The notes below the pieces were generated by a model, which saw only the letters and a list, made by a program, of their open reading frames with translations, had not been told where the DNA came from and searched no databases. From positions 434,001-498,000 of the forward strand of contig NZ_SJUO01000001.1 of NCBI RefSeq assembly GCF_004336985.1: a stretch of DNA of 64,000 bases, in the 5' to 3' direction. The stretch is from Exiguobacterium sp. SL-9 (GTDB lineage: Bacteria; Bacillota; Bacilli; Exiguobacteriales; Exiguobacteriaceae). Shown here piece after piece: positions 31,716-42,193 of the stretch (position 1 is its first letter; every line of letters starts with the position of its first letter). The translations under genes and the position numbers were made by a program.

Positions 31716-32648
31716 TTATTTTTGTTTTTCTGCGACCCGAAGCTTGGCTGAACGGGCCCGGCGGTTATCTTCGAGTTCGACGTCCCCGGCCGTGATCGGC
31801 TTGCGCGTGATTAGTTTCAGCTCAGGTTCGAACTCTTTCGGGATGACCGGCAATCCTGGTGGTAACGGAGGATGTTGGCTTCTCTCTTTGAAGACTTGTT
31901 TACAAATCCGATCTTCTAACGAGTGGAATGTGATGACACAAATCCGTCCGCCGATGGCGAGTAGATCGATCGCGTCTTGGACGGCGCGGTCGAACACGTT
32001 CAATTCATCGTTGACGGCGATTCGGATCGCCTGGAACGTTCGTTTCGCAGGGTGGCCGCCCTTGCGTCGTGCCGGTGCCGGGATTGCGTCTTTGATCAAC
32101 TCGACGAGTTCAAACGTCGTCTCGATCGGCTTGACGGCACGGGCCTGTTCAATCTTGCGAGCAATCTGTTTCGAGAATTTTTCTTCCCCGTATGTAAAGA
32201 AGATGCGGGCAAGGTCCCCGAACGGCCATTCGTTGACGACATGATAAGCCGATAGCTCACGCGAACGGTCCATACGCATGTCTAATGGTGCGTCGTAATT
32301 GTAGCTAAAGCCACGTTCGGCCTCATCGAGCTGCGGCGAAGACACGCCGAGATCAAACAATACCCCATCGACTTGAGTGATTCCGCGTTCCAACAGTTCA
32401 TCTTTCAAGTGGACGAAGTTGCTTTTAATGAACGTAACCCGGTCCTCATATGGAGCCAACCGCTCACTCGCGTGCTTGAGCGCGACGTCGTCTTGGTCGA
32501 AGGCGTACAGATGGCCTGTCGTCAACCGCTTGACGATTTCTTCGCTGTGACCGGCTCCTCCTAACGTACAATCGACATAAATCCCGTCTGGCTTAATATT
32601 CAATCCTTCAATGGACTCCATTTTTAAAACCGTTTCATGCTCAAACAT
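31716..32648 (-). CDS. rsmH: 16S rRNA (cytosine1402-N4)-methyltransferase
   Basis: 310 residues. SAM-dependent enzyme formerly MraW. Motifs: [18 protein letters not shown] near residue 22, [20 protein letters not shown] near 97, and [11 protein letters not shown] near 244. First gene of the dcw cluster here because mraZ is absent upstream. Confidence 0.97.
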   Translation of the reverse strand: MFEHETVLKMESIEGLNIKPDGIYVDCTLGGAGHSEEIVKRLTTGHLYAFDQDDVALKHASERLAPYEDRVTFIKSNFVHLKDELLERGITQVDGVLFDLGVSSPQLDEAERGFSYNYDAPLDMRMDRSRELSAYHVVNEWPFGDLARIFFTYGEEKFSKQIARKIEQARAVKPIETTFELVELIKDAIPAPARRKGGHPAKRTFQAIRIAVNDELNVFDRAVQDAIDLLAIGGRICVITFHSLEDRICKQVFKERSQHPPLPPGLPVIPKEFEPELKLITRKPITAGDVELEDNRRARSAKLRVAEKQK

Positions 32649-32762
32649 ACAACAACCCTCTCAACCTACATTTTTCAACTATTTTATTACGTTTACTTTA
32701 TCATAAAAATGTCAAGCGCCGCATAGGTTTTTAGCGAAAAGAGGAAACAAAAAGGTAACAAA
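32649..32762 (-). promoter_or_regulatory. AT-rich leader of the dcw cluster; no mraZ gene
   Basis: The gap between bshC and rsmH is only 168 bases, too short for mraZ (about 430 bases in relatives), and no fragment of it is seen. A TTGACA on the minus strand (about 32712-32717) may be a -35 box. No clear -10 lies at 17 bases, although AT-rich TAATAA follows at 20. Confidence 0.45.
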
Positions 32763-32794
32763 CAAAAAAGATTCCCTGATTGATCAGGGAACCA
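32763..32794 (-). terminator. Terminator after bshC
   Basis: TTCCCTGAT and ATCAGGGAA form a 9-bp stem with a 2-base loop, followed by six T on the minus strand. Confidence 0.85.
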
Positions 32795-32816
32795 TCAAAA
32801 AACAGTAGGGATTATT

Positions 32817-34373
32817 TTACAATTTAACGAGACATCGCTCTGATTCGGTCTGTTCGTAGGCGTCACATAGCCGTTTAAACACATCGAGGCCATGACGATT
32901 CAAGAGCGGTACCATCGACCAGATTCGCTCTTGCGGCGCATCCATCGGTAAGAGCCGTGTCGATAGATGAATTCGACGACTGTTCATCCGATATTGATCC
33001 CGTTTTGCTTCGGCCCGCATCTCGTCGGCGAGCCGATCCAGCACATGTCGCGCCTTGATATCAAATCGATGTCCTCGCTTCCCGGCCTCGCGACCGAGCG
33101 CTTCCGTGAGTGTTCGATAAGCGTAAAGGCTCTGGTCAAACGCCTCATCATCGAACGTATGGTCTGGCAACGGGTTCGTCAAGTAATCGTCAAGAGTCAC
33201 ATCTTCTTGGGCGAGTTTCTTCTCATCGTTCGCCGAAACAAGGACAGCCCCGAGGCGTGGGATGAGGAGCGGCATTTTCCAGTCAAAGATGTGGAACAGG
33301 GGGCGCAACTGAAGCCAATACGCGATTTCCCCAGGCCCGGCGATATAAGCGAGCGTCGGGAACAAGTAATCTTGCATGAGCGGACGCGATACGACGTTGT
33401 TCGAGAACCGCTCTGGGTGCTCCTCGACTTGTTGGATCAACTCGGTCTCGGTGAACCGGTGACCCCGCTTCGTCGTGAACACGCCATTTTGTTTCGTCAA
33501 CAGCTCACGCGTCCCGTCATGGTAGAACAGATGAGCCGCCTCACGGTTCAATTCGACATGTGGCATGCCTTCCTCGTATGCCTCGTGTAATGCAGCGTTC
33601 AGGCGATCGTGTTCACGAATCAACCGCTTAAATGCCTCACGCTCAAGCGCCCGTACTTCTGGTTGATGCGGGTCGAACAAAATAAAATCTTCCCCGACGA
33701 ACCGACGCATCATCTGTCCGAAAAACGCAGCGAACGAGTGGCTCGTTTGGAGCACGGCGACAAGTTCATGATAGAGCGTCGTCGTGTACGGCGTCTCCGT
33801 CTCTGATAATAAGAGACGTTGCAACATTTGCACGAGTTCGATTTTCAGGCGATCAAACTCCAACTCCCCGACCGACGCCTTCCCGGCGAGCGGGACCGTC
33901 GATAGCGCTTCTTTACGTAATTGACGCGACAAAGGTTGGCTCACGAACACGTGGTTGATTTCCGCATAGTCGTGGTCCTCGGTCGCCATCCAAAAGATCG
34001 GAATGACCGGTTTGTTCAGTTTCACTTCTGCTTGTTTGGCTTTTTTGATCACGGTCAACAGTTTATACACCGCGAACAACGGGCCTCCGAACACGCCGAC
34101 TTGCTGTCCGGTCACCATCGTCAACGCCTCACCCCGTGCCAACGCATCGAGTTTTGATTCAAGCGCGGGAGACACAGGACCGTGGACGGCTTGTTGGTCT
34201 CGCAATAGATTCACGAGTTCGGGCAAATGCGTGAACGAACGTCCCTTCAGTTCGTCAGCCCTCGCCTCGAGTTCGTCCATCCCTTTATAGTCCAGCCATT
34301 TCGAATAGCCCGTCTCCACCTGTATCATCGGAGACGACGAGGCGTACATGGCATCTAGCGACTCTATCCTCAC
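32817..34373 (-). CDS. bshC: Putative bacillithiol synthase (cysteine-adding enzyme) BshC
   Basis: 518 residues, slightly short of the usual 530-540. It is expected to add cysteine to GlcN-malate in bacillithiol synthesis. Family motifs: TGQQVGVFGGPLFAVYKLLT near residue 90 and PVIPIFWMATEDHDYAEINH near residue 122. A GTG start at 34373 has AGGAAG at 9 bases. Located next to panE and upstream of the dcw cluster, exactly as yllA in Bacillus. Confidence 0.9.
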   Translation of the reverse strand: MRIESLDAMYASSSPMIQVETGYSKWLDYKGMDELEARADELKGRSFTHLPELVNLLRDQQAVHGPVSPALESKLDALARGEALTMVTGQQVGVFGGPLFAVYKLLTVIKKAKQAEVKLNKPVIPIFWMATEDHDYAEINHVFVSQPLSRQLRKEALSTVPLAGKASVGELEFDRLKIELVQMLQRLLLSETETPYTTTLYHELVAVLQTSHSFAAFFGQMMRRFVGEDFILFDPHQPEVRALEREAFKRLIREHDRLNAALHEAYEEGMPHVELNREAAHLFYHDGTRELLTKQNGVFTTKRGHRFTETELIQQVEEHPERFSNNVVSRPLMQDYLFPTLAYIAGPGEIAYWLQLRPLFHIFDWKMPLLIPRLGAVLVSANDEKKLAQEDVTLDDYLTNPLPDHTFDDEAFDQSLYAYRTLTEALGREAGKRGHRFDIKARHVLDRLADEMRAEAKRDQYRMNSRRIHLSTRLLPMDAPQERIWSMVPLLNRHGLDVFKRLCDAYEQTESERCLVKL

Positions 34374-34397
34374 GTATAACGACTTCCTTTCAAACGA

Positions 34398-34757
34398 TTA
34401 ATACATCATCTCGCGTACGATGCCGATGGTGAACAACACGAAGTGGGCCGGGACGAGCAACAAAAATAATAGGCGCCACCCGTGTACGAACATCTTCGAA
34501 TAGACGACATCCTCATGACGAATCCGTTGCCAAATGGCGTTGGCGGGAAAGATGGCGGCACAGACCGCGAGGAGCAGCCAGAACACATCGACCCCGAAAA
34601 TCGCTTCGAGCAACACGCCACATGCATAGAACCATAGGATCACGCCGGCATCACAGACGAGTTTGAACGTATTAACCGATTTCGGCATAATTTTTCTAAG
34701 TATCATATACACCATAAACCAAATGACGAGTGGAAATGAAACGATATACACTAGCAC
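34398..34757 (-). CDS. DUF3397 family membrane protein
   Basis: 119 residues with four membrane segments (about 3-19, 36-52, 57-72 and 90-113). The family is found in Bacillales beside panE and bshC, and its function is unknown. The start overlaps the panE stop by 7 bases, so it is likely co-translated. Confidence 0.7.
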   Translation of the reverse strand: MLVYIVSFPLVIWFMVYMILRKIMPKSVNTFKLVCDAGVILWFYACGVLLEAIFGVDVFWLLLAVCAAIFPANAIWQRIRHEDVVYSKMFVHGWRLLFLLLVPAHFVLFTIGIVREMMY

Positions 34758-35590
34758 GATACGCTCGCTCCTAAAATTAATTTTTGTAGGACGGGAATGA
34801 CTTCCAATGCGATACCTCGTTCGTCGGCCCGTTTCAACAGCGGCGTCAAGATGGCGTCGACCTCGGTCTGGCGTCCTGCTTCGATGTCACGCAACATCGA
34901 AGAACGGTTATGGCCCGTCTTTTCAATGATGGTCTCGACATATGTATAAGGGACGTGACGATCAAACAATGTGGATAATTCCGCATAGACGGCTTCCGCG
35001 ATGTCACGGCAAGGAGGCAAAGCGACCGCACCGTTTTCGACACGACAGAGCGCCGTGATCGGATTGATAATTGCGTTCGCGAACAGTTTTTCGGTAACGA
35101 CCTGTTCGATATCCGTTTCCCAGACGATATCGAGCGGTGAAGCGATGAACGACATCGCCTCGACCGCATCAAGGCTACCAATCCGGATGCGTCCGAGTCC
35201 GGTATGATGAAGCTGATTGCCATCGCGGCTCACGCCGTGTTCGACGACGCCGAGATGGAATCCTCGGGTACGTGCATAGTCGAGGTGGGCAATCCCGTTC
35301 GAACAGATGAATACGGGTACGTCCCCTGACAATCGCCTCGTCGCCGCCTCGACCTGGTGTGCTTTCGTCGTCACAAAAAACACGTCTTGCTCCGTCTCGA
35401 CGAGTGTCGTGACCGGCTCAAGGCGCACCTGGGCTGTTCCGTTCGTTGCACCGGTACGTTCAATCGTCACGTTTGATCCGTTGTCGACACGGCCATACAA
35501 CGTCACCGCATAGTCCGGCTCGAACAGCGAAGCCATCAGCATGCCGACGGCGCCGTTCCCGATAATCCCAATTCGTTTAATCGGCTTCAT
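34751..35590 (-). CDS. panE: 2-dehydropantoate 2-reductase
   Basis: 279 residues. NADPH-dependent reductase in pantothenate synthesis. The N-terminal Rossmann motif IGIIGNGAVGMLMASL, the substrate region TKAHQVEAA, and the catalytic Lys in VVTEKLFANAIINPITAL are visible. The C-terminal helix domain contains SSMLRDIEAGRQTEVDAI. Start chosen at MKPIKRIG with GGAGGG at 6 bases. Confidence 0.92.
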   Translation of the reverse strand: MKPIKRIGIIGNGAVGMLMASLFEPDYAVTLYGRVDNGSNVTIERTGATNGTAQVRLEPVTTLVETEQDVFFVTTKAHQVEAATRRLSGDVPVFICSNGIAHLDYARTRGFHLGVVEHGVSRDGNQLHHTGLGRIRIGSLDAVEAMSFIASPLDIVWETDIEQVVTEKLFANAIINPITALCRVENGAVALPPCRDIAEAVYAELSTLFDRHVPYTYVETIIEKTGHNRSSMLRDIEAGRQTEVDAILTPLLKRADERGIALEVIPVLQKLILGASVSC

Positions 35591-35656
35591 TGCCATCCCT
35601 CCACGTCTAGTCTGCACTCAAAAGTTTACCACAATCTGTTTCCACGACCCAAAAAT

Positions 35657-35690
35657 AAAAAAAGAAGCGACCTCCGAGGAGACCGCTTCT
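35657..35690 (-). terminator. Terminator after rpmF
   Basis: AGAAGCG and CGCTTCT outer arms, with CTCC/GGAG inner pairing, form a stem just beyond the rpmF stop, with a T-rich tail on the minus strand. Confidence 0.85.
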
Positions 35691-35697
35691 TTTCGCA

Positions 35698-35871
35698 TTA
35701 TTTGCTTGTTACTTCTTTACCGTTGTAATGTCCGCAAGATTTGCAAACACGGTGTGAAAGTTTCATGTCGCCACAGTTCGGGCACTCGTTCATACCAGGT
35801 ACGTTGAGTTTGAAGTGAGTACGACGAAGACGTTTGCGAGTTTTCGACGTTCTACGGAATGGTACTGCCAT
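35698..35871 (-). CDS. rpmF: 50S ribosomal protein L32 (zinc-binding form)
   Basis: 57 residues. Starts [17 protein letters not shown], typical of L32. CPNCGD and CKSCG supply the four cysteines of the zinc-ribbon, so this is the zinc-dependent paralogue type. Operon partner of the upstream DUF177 gene. Confidence 0.96.
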   Translation of the reverse strand: MAVPFRRTSKTRKRLRRTHFKLNVPGMNECPNCGDMKLSHRVCKSCGHYNGKEVTSK

Positions 35872-35893
35872 CGTTGTCCACCTCCTTGAAAAG

Positions 35894-36421
35894 TTAGCCG
35901 TCCTTATCCTCTTTTTTAGAGAACAAGTCAGCGAGTCCCGCGAGGCGCGGGTCAATTTTTGGTTGGTCGTCCGGCTGTTCGTCAATGACGGACCAGCCTT
36001 CCCCTTCAACCTGAGTTTTGTCTGTTTCGTTCCCGAAGATTTGCATCGGGACGTCTAACATGATGAGCTCTCTTACGATCGGTCGCAGATCAATCGTATT
36101 TCCTTCTGGCAAATTGACATCATCGAATTGCTCCGTATAACGCCCATTCTCCAAAAAGAAAGGCTCGAGCGATTCAATATCAAATTCATAGATGACATCG
36201 TCTAACGTACGCGCATCTGGCAACGTCAGGTCACCTTGAACCTTCAAATTGAATGTAACTTGATTAGATGTGAACGACGCATCCCCGTGCACATGCACCG
36301 GGCGAATCGAACGGATATCCGGATGGAGCTGAGTAAGCTCTGGTAGTTCGACCATCTCATCGATGGCAAAACTGTCACCCTGGTTTCGTAGCTTAAGTAG
36401 CTGTGCAATAGACCACTTCAT
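35894..36421 (-). CDS. yceD: DUF177 (YceD) family protein
   Basis: 175 residues. Family conserved next to rpmF across bacteria and implicated in large-subunit rRNA accumulation. The central acidic region with [17 protein letters not shown] is recognisable, although the usual CxxC pair of some members is absent here. The start [11 protein letters not shown] is preceded by GAGGTGA. Confidence 0.85.
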   Translation of the reverse strand: MKWSIAQLLKLRNQGDSFAIDEMVELPELTQLHPDIRSIRPVHVHGDASFTSNQVTFNLKVQGDLTLPDARTLDDVIYEFDIESLEPFFLENGRYTEQFDDVNLPEGNTIDLRPIVRELIMLDVPMQIFGNETDKTQVEGEGWSVIDEQPDDQPKIDPRLAGLADLFSKKEDKDG

Positions 36422-36449
36422 CCGAATCACCTCAATTGCAACAATATGA

Positions 36450-36478
36450 ATTATAGATAGGCCAACTTGTTTTGTCAA
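36450..36478 (-). promoter_or_regulatory. Consensus sigma-A promoter of yceD-rpmF
   Basis: Minus strand TTGACA (36473-36478), exactly 17 bases, TATAAT (36450-36455): an exact consensus match, placed 28 bases ahead of the yceD start. High expression suits a ribosomal-protein operon. Confidence 0.85.
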
Positions 36479-36578
36479 TGTTTTTTCTTTACACTAAAAT
36501 CAGTTGACGACGGCGCTTTGCCAAAGCGTACTTATCCATCTTACACCAATCCAATCGACAATGCAAAGGAGTAATTTT

Positions 36579-37687
36579 ATGCGAAAAACGGCCATCATCG
36601 CTGAGTACAATCCGTTCCATAACGGACATCTCCATCAGGCGGAACGAGCCCGGATTGAAACGGGCGCCGACGCCGTTATCGCCGTCATGAGCGCCCAGTT
36701 CACCCAACGCGGGGAACCGGCGGCGTTCGATAAATGGAGCCGTGCCAAAGCGGCTGTCGCGACGGGCGCAATCGACCTCGTCGTTGAACTTCCGACCCGT
36801 TACGGGGTCCAACGTGCCGACCGATTCGCGAGCGCGGCGGTCGCCATCGCCGAACGTATGCAGTGCCAAACGCTCTCATTCGGAAGCGAGAGCGGCGACA
36901 TCAGCGCAGTGACCCAGGCCGCGGCGGCCAATATCGAAGCGACACCGGCCTATCAGACGGCGTTAAAACTCGCGTTAGACAATGGACGTTCATCGGCCAA
37001 GGCATCGAGTGAGGCATTCGGTGCGCTCTATCCCGATTTTGATTTGACACTCCCAAACAATATCCTCGCCTATCACTATGCGAAAGCGGCGAAGACGATC
37101 GAACTCCATACGATTCGTCGCCTCGGTGCGGGCTATCACGACCCGAGCGTCTCAGACGTCATGTCGGCCACAGGCGTGCGGGCCCACTACTTGGAGACAG
37201 GCATGGTCCGGTCCGTCCCTGACGCCACGAGAGCGCTGTTTCAGGACGTGTCGATGGCACACTGGTCACTTTATTGGCCCGTCTTGCAATACAAGTTGCG
37301 GACGACCCCAAAAGAGGTCCTCGAACAACTCGTCGGCATCGACAGTTCACTATCGCCGCGCTTGATTCACGCCGGGCTCGAACCGACGTTCGAACAGGCG
37401 CTCGCCCGACTGTTGACGAGACGCTACACCCGGACAGCCGTCCAACGCGCTCTCGTCTCCGTCCTCATCCATTGGCGACGTGACGAGTTACCGGAGCGGT
37501 TCGATGAGGTTCCTTACGTCCGCCCGCTCGCGTTCAACACGGTCGGGCGCACCGTCTTGAAAAACATAAAAAAAGACGTACCGCTCATGAGCAAGTACCA
37601 TCCCGATCTTTCGTTCGAGGCTCGAGTGACCGAGGCGTATCGCCTTCCTCTCGGAAATCGGTCACTCGTCGAACATAGGCAAACCCC

Positions 37688-37709
<22 letters not shown>
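36579..37709 (+). CDS. tmcAL: tRNA(Met) cytidine acetate ligase (TmcAL/YlbM)
   Basis: 376 residues. Nucleotidyltransferase-like enzyme that makes ac4C34 in elongator tRNA-Met in Bacillus. The HxGH-type motif EYNPFHNGHLHQ is near residue 9, and TFGSESG-like SFGSESGDI near 106 is a second nucleotide-binding motif. Start at 36579 has AAAGGAG at 7 bases. Divergent from yceD-rpmF; its 3' end overlaps the convergent ylbL gene by 22 bases. Confidence 0.92.
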
Positions 37710-39745
<2,036 letters not shown>

Positions 39746-39761
39746 ATCCGTTCTCCTTCAC

Positions 39762-39799
39762 CACAAAAGATGAAGGCGGTACCGCCTTCATCTTTTGTG
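39762..39799 (-). terminator. Perfect 38-base palindromic terminator after ylbG
   Basis: A 19-base arm pairs exactly with its complement with no loop bases, at 39762-39780 and 39781-39799. The ylbG stop follows directly at 39800. The A-rich and T-rich ends (CACAAAAG/CTTTTGTG) make it work in either direction. Confidence 0.75.
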
Positions 39800-40063
39800 T
39801 TATTTCTGCTTCGGTTCGTACGTCTCGGCGACGAAAGGTCGTTCACTGCGGACGACCGCATCGACGAATGGCAAGGCGCTCACTTGTTCAAGGATGGCCT
39901 CATGTCCATCGAGGTCTGTATAGAGAAAGGCGTACTTCTCACGTTTCGATACGTAATACAAGTTCGCATAGCGACGCAACGCCTTCACTTGTTTCAGCGA
40001 TTGGACGTAGACGACGAATCCGATTCGACCATTCAACTCAAACGACTCAGATGGCACATCCAC
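39800..40063 (-). CDS. ylbG: YlbG family protein (DUF2129)
   Basis: About 87 residues. Core RIGFVVYVQSLKQVKALRRYANLYYVSKREKYAFLY-like region matches the DUF2129/YlbG family; function unknown. The upstream frame is open to 40177, but family length and a ribosome-binding site (AGGAGG, 8 bases) support a GTG start at 40063. That start lies inside the last codons of ylbF. A second GTG two codons on is also possible. Confidence 0.78.
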   Translation of the reverse strand: MDVPSESFELNGRIGFVVYVQSLKQVKALRRYANLYYVSKREKYAFLYTDLDGHEAILEQVSALPFVDAVVRSERPFVAETYEPKQK

Positions 40064-40499
40064 AGCTTCCGCCTCCTCCTCCACAGCTTCCTCCACCTGA
40101 ACAACCACCTTCGTCGAAGAACGGGTTTCCGGTCGGGACTTTGATTTTCGGAGAAACCGAGAAGGCCAAGAGCTCACTCACTTCCCCGAGCAATTTATCC
40201 AAACTGCGTTCTGCTTTTTTAAACGCGGCCACTTCTGGTTGGACATCGAGACGACGTTTGACGAGGTGCATCTCTTTTTTAATGCGATCGTGGTCCGGAT
40301 GGTGCTTCCCGAACCGTTGTACGTACTCGTAATCTTCTTTCATCCGCAAGAACTCACGTTCCACGAGGCGCGCTTCTTCTGACTGGGCGCGTGCTTGTTT
40401 CGTGGCGATATATGTTTGGAACGACTCGCTCGCTTCAATCAAATCGGCTAACGATTCCGTTTGATCGAGCAGGGCGATCGTCTGTTCAGTAATAATCAT
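40047..40499 (-). CDS. ylbF: RicF/YlbF family regulator with cysteine-rich tail
   Basis: 150 residues. Helical YlbF domain (about residues 8-115). In Bacillus it forms the Ric complex with YmcA and YaaT, which affects RNase Y, biofilm formation and competence and carries iron-sulfur clusters. The C-terminal tail is Gly/Ser-rich with four Cys (CSGGGSC and SCGC), a plausible cluster ligand set. Start MIITEQTIALL at 40499. Confidence 0.85.
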   Translation of the reverse strand: MIITEQTIALLDQTESLADLIEASESFQTYIATKQARAQSEEARLVEREFLRMKEDYEYVQRFGKHHPDHDRIKKEMHLVKRRLDVQPEVAAFKKAERSLDKLLGEVSELLAFSVSPKIKVPTGNPFFDEGGCSGGGSCGGGGGSCGCAI

Positions 40500-40595
40500 G
40501 GCTTTCACCCTTTCTGCCATGATTTTAACACATTTGATTCCCTCTGTAAGCAATCGGCTTTATAATTGAACGTGACTGTCAAGCGTCCAACTAGA

Positions 40596-40633
40596 AAGGA
40601 AGTGAACAGGTGCACATCTGCACCTCACTATGA
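40596..40633 (+). promoter_or_regulatory. Hairpin/mini-ORF leader of the ATP-grasp gene
   Basis: Between the Shine-Dalgarno AAAGGAAG and the ATG at 40630 lies a perfect 7-bp hairpin, AGGTGCA-CATC-TGCACCT (40608-40625). A GTG at 40610 opens a 7-codon frame (VHICTSL) whose TGA overlaps the ATG as ATGA. Without the hairpin, the spacing from the Shine-Dalgarno to the ATG is about 9 bases. Confidence 0.55.
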
Positions 40634-41385
40634 AAAAAGTCTCATTCAATATGATTCGTTCGGCCGGCATCAAGACCGACTACGCGAAACCCGAATATTA
40701 TTACGACCAACTCGACAAAGTCCGGGAGGCCGAACTCGTCTTGTTTCCCGAATACTGGATGATCAACTCGATCATCTACGGCCTGAACAAACCGATTTTC
40801 CCATCACCGGCCACCTATCACCTCGGGCACGACAAAATCGAGATGACACGCGCCTTCAAGGCGACGTTCCCGCACCGCATCCCGAAGACGCTCATCTACG
40901 GCAAGAACCCATACACGATTGAGCGTGTCCTCGAGGAATTTGAATATCCGTTCGTCGCCAAGACAGCAAAATCATCGATGGGGCAAGGTGTTTGGCTCAT
41001 TAAAAATGACCAAGACTGGCTCGAGTACGTCGACAAGCACGACACGTTTTACGTCCAACAGTTCATCCCGAACGACCGTGACTTGCGCATCATCGTCATC
41101 GGTGAAGAAGTCGTCGGCTCGTACTGGCGCGTCAGCGAGGCGTTCTTGAACAATGTTGCCCAAGGCGCCCACTTCTCGTATGAGGATATTCCGGAAGACG
41201 TCGTCGCGGAAGTGCTCGACATCGCGAAGACACTTCACATCAATCACGCCGCTTTTGACGTCATCGTCGTGGACGATGAATTTTACATTCTAGAGTTCAA
41301 CGTCTTCTTCGGTTCAGAGGGTCTCATGCCACTCGGCGTGAAGCTGTCCGAGAAAATCGCCCATTACCTCGACAACCGCGCTTGA
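40630..41385 (+). CDS. RimK-type ATP-grasp domain protein
   Basis: 251 residues. ATP-grasp fold: the glycine-rich loop FVAKTAKSSMGQGVW near residue 107, and the metal-binding EFNVFFGSEG near residue 222. Such enzymes join carboxylates to amines or thiols; the substrate cannot be told. Not clearly one of the named enzymes (RimK, LysX, GshB). It is divergent from ylbF and has an unusual leader. Confidence 0.72.
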   Translation: MKKVSFNMIRSAGIKTDYAKPEYYYDQLDKVREAELVLFPEYWMINSIIYGLNKPIFPSPATYHLGHDKIEMTRAFKATFPHRIPKTLIYGKNPYTIERVLEEFEYPFVAKTAKSSMGQGVWLIKNDQDWLEYVDKHDTFYVQQFIPNDRDLRIIVIGEEVVGSYWRVSEAFLNNVAQGAHFSYEDIPEDVVAEVLDIAKTLHINHAAFDVIVVDDEFYILEFNVFFGSEGLMPLGVKLSEKIAHYLDNRA

Positions 41386-41485
41386 AGCGTTCATCTTTTT
41401 TTCACAATTTGAACACACGTTATTCCAAGAACGTTTTCGAATATGATATGATGACATATGAGGTTTATTAGGGAAAAGGGGGATT

Positions 41486-41851
41486 ATGATGAAATTTGAG
41501 CAGTTCCACATCGAGGGAAAAGAGATCCGCTTCGGTTTGCTCGAGACGATCATGGATCATCATCATTTCATCCGTGAAGGCGCTTGGGACTATGAGCGTG
41601 CAACGTATGACATGAAGTACGAGAAACAATCGACAGGCGAGACGTTCTATCTACGCCTACCGGTATATGCGATTGAAGGCCAAATCGAGGACCGTCACGC
41701 GGTCGTCAAAATGTTGACACCGATTCTCGGAAAACATTACTACCCGCACGGCGTCGAGTACGACGAAGAGTTCCCAGACGAAATCGTCCGTGATTGCGAG
41801 CGTCGTCTAGCCGCACTCGCTGAGACACTCGAAGTAAAACCCCTTGCATGA
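41486..41851 (+). CDS. YugN-like family protein
   Basis: 121 residues (two adjacent ATG starts). Contains the YugN-family pattern FEGKEIRFGLLET-like near the start, and RLPVYAIEGQIEDRHAVVKM; function unknown. AAGGGGG ribosome-binding site. Followed by a terminator that overlaps its stop codon. Confidence 0.7.
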   Translation: MMKFEQFHIEGKEIRFGLLETIMDHHHFIREGAWDYERATYDMKYEKQSTGETFYLRLPVYAIEGQIEDRHAVVKMLTPILGKHYYPHGVEYDEEFPDEIVRDCERRLAALAETLEVKPLA

Positions 41852-41866
41852 GCGAAGGGGTTTTTC
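41838..41866 (+). terminator. Terminator of the yugN-like gene
   Basis: AACCCCTT and AAGGGGTT form an 8-bp stem with a 9-base loop, followed by five T, overlapping the stop codon. Confidence 0.8.
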
Positions 41867-41882
41867 TTATGCCTGCTCAACA

Positions 41883-41915
41883 AAAATGGAGAACCCGAGC
41901 CGGGTTCTCCATTTT
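41883..41915 (-). terminator. Strong bidirectional terminator
   Basis: A 15-bp perfect stem (AAAATGGAGAACCCG/CGGGTTCTCCATTTT) with a 3-base loop sits between the yugN-like gene and the convergent SCO-operon tail gene. Poly-A and poly-T ends serve both directions. Confidence 0.88.
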
Positions 41916-42188
41916 TTATACTCCGATGACGTTGAGCGTCACATCGACTTGTCCGAGCAACAAGTCGAACTGATCGCGCACGTACCGATATAGGCGTTCA
42001 GCCTCGACGAGCGAGACAGGTGCGATGATTTGATAGTCGTATCGCTCTTTCGAAAGCGACACGACTTTCACTTCACGCAATCCGAACTCGATTGCGCTGC
42101 AGGCGATCAAGTCCTCAATCGCCCGTTCGGCAATCGTCACATCGCCGTAGGAATAATCATTTCCGATGACTGCCATCGTATCATTCAT
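41916..42188 (-). CDS. Small hypothetical protein (Asp23/Gls24-like pattern)
   Basis: 90 residues. I do not recognise it firmly. The alternating pattern GDVTIAERAIEDLIACSAIEFG at the start and QVDVTLNVIGV at the end resembles small Asp23/Gls24 proteins, but it is shorter than the family norm. Start at ATG 42188 with AAGGAG at 8 bases. It closes the ctaG-ctaM-SCO group, so it may be co-expressed with oxidase assembly factors; function unknown. Confidence 0.5.
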   Translation of the reverse strand: MNDTMAVIGNDYSYGDVTIAERAIEDLIACSAIEFGLREVKVVSLSKERYDYQIIAPVSLVEAERLYRYVRDQFDLLLGQVDVTLNVIGV

Positions 42189-42193
42189 CTTCT

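Noticed and set aside
39762-39799. Perfect 38-base palindrome as an operator or attachment site
   Set aside because: Its place at the ylbG stop and the A/T-rich ends fit a terminator better; no second copy was noticed in the window.
41410-41423. LexA/SOS-box-like TGAACACACGTTAT ahead of the yugN-like gene
   Set aside because: Only the inner GAAC-N4-GTT part fits; the outer bases of the Bacillus SOS box do not, so chance is likely.
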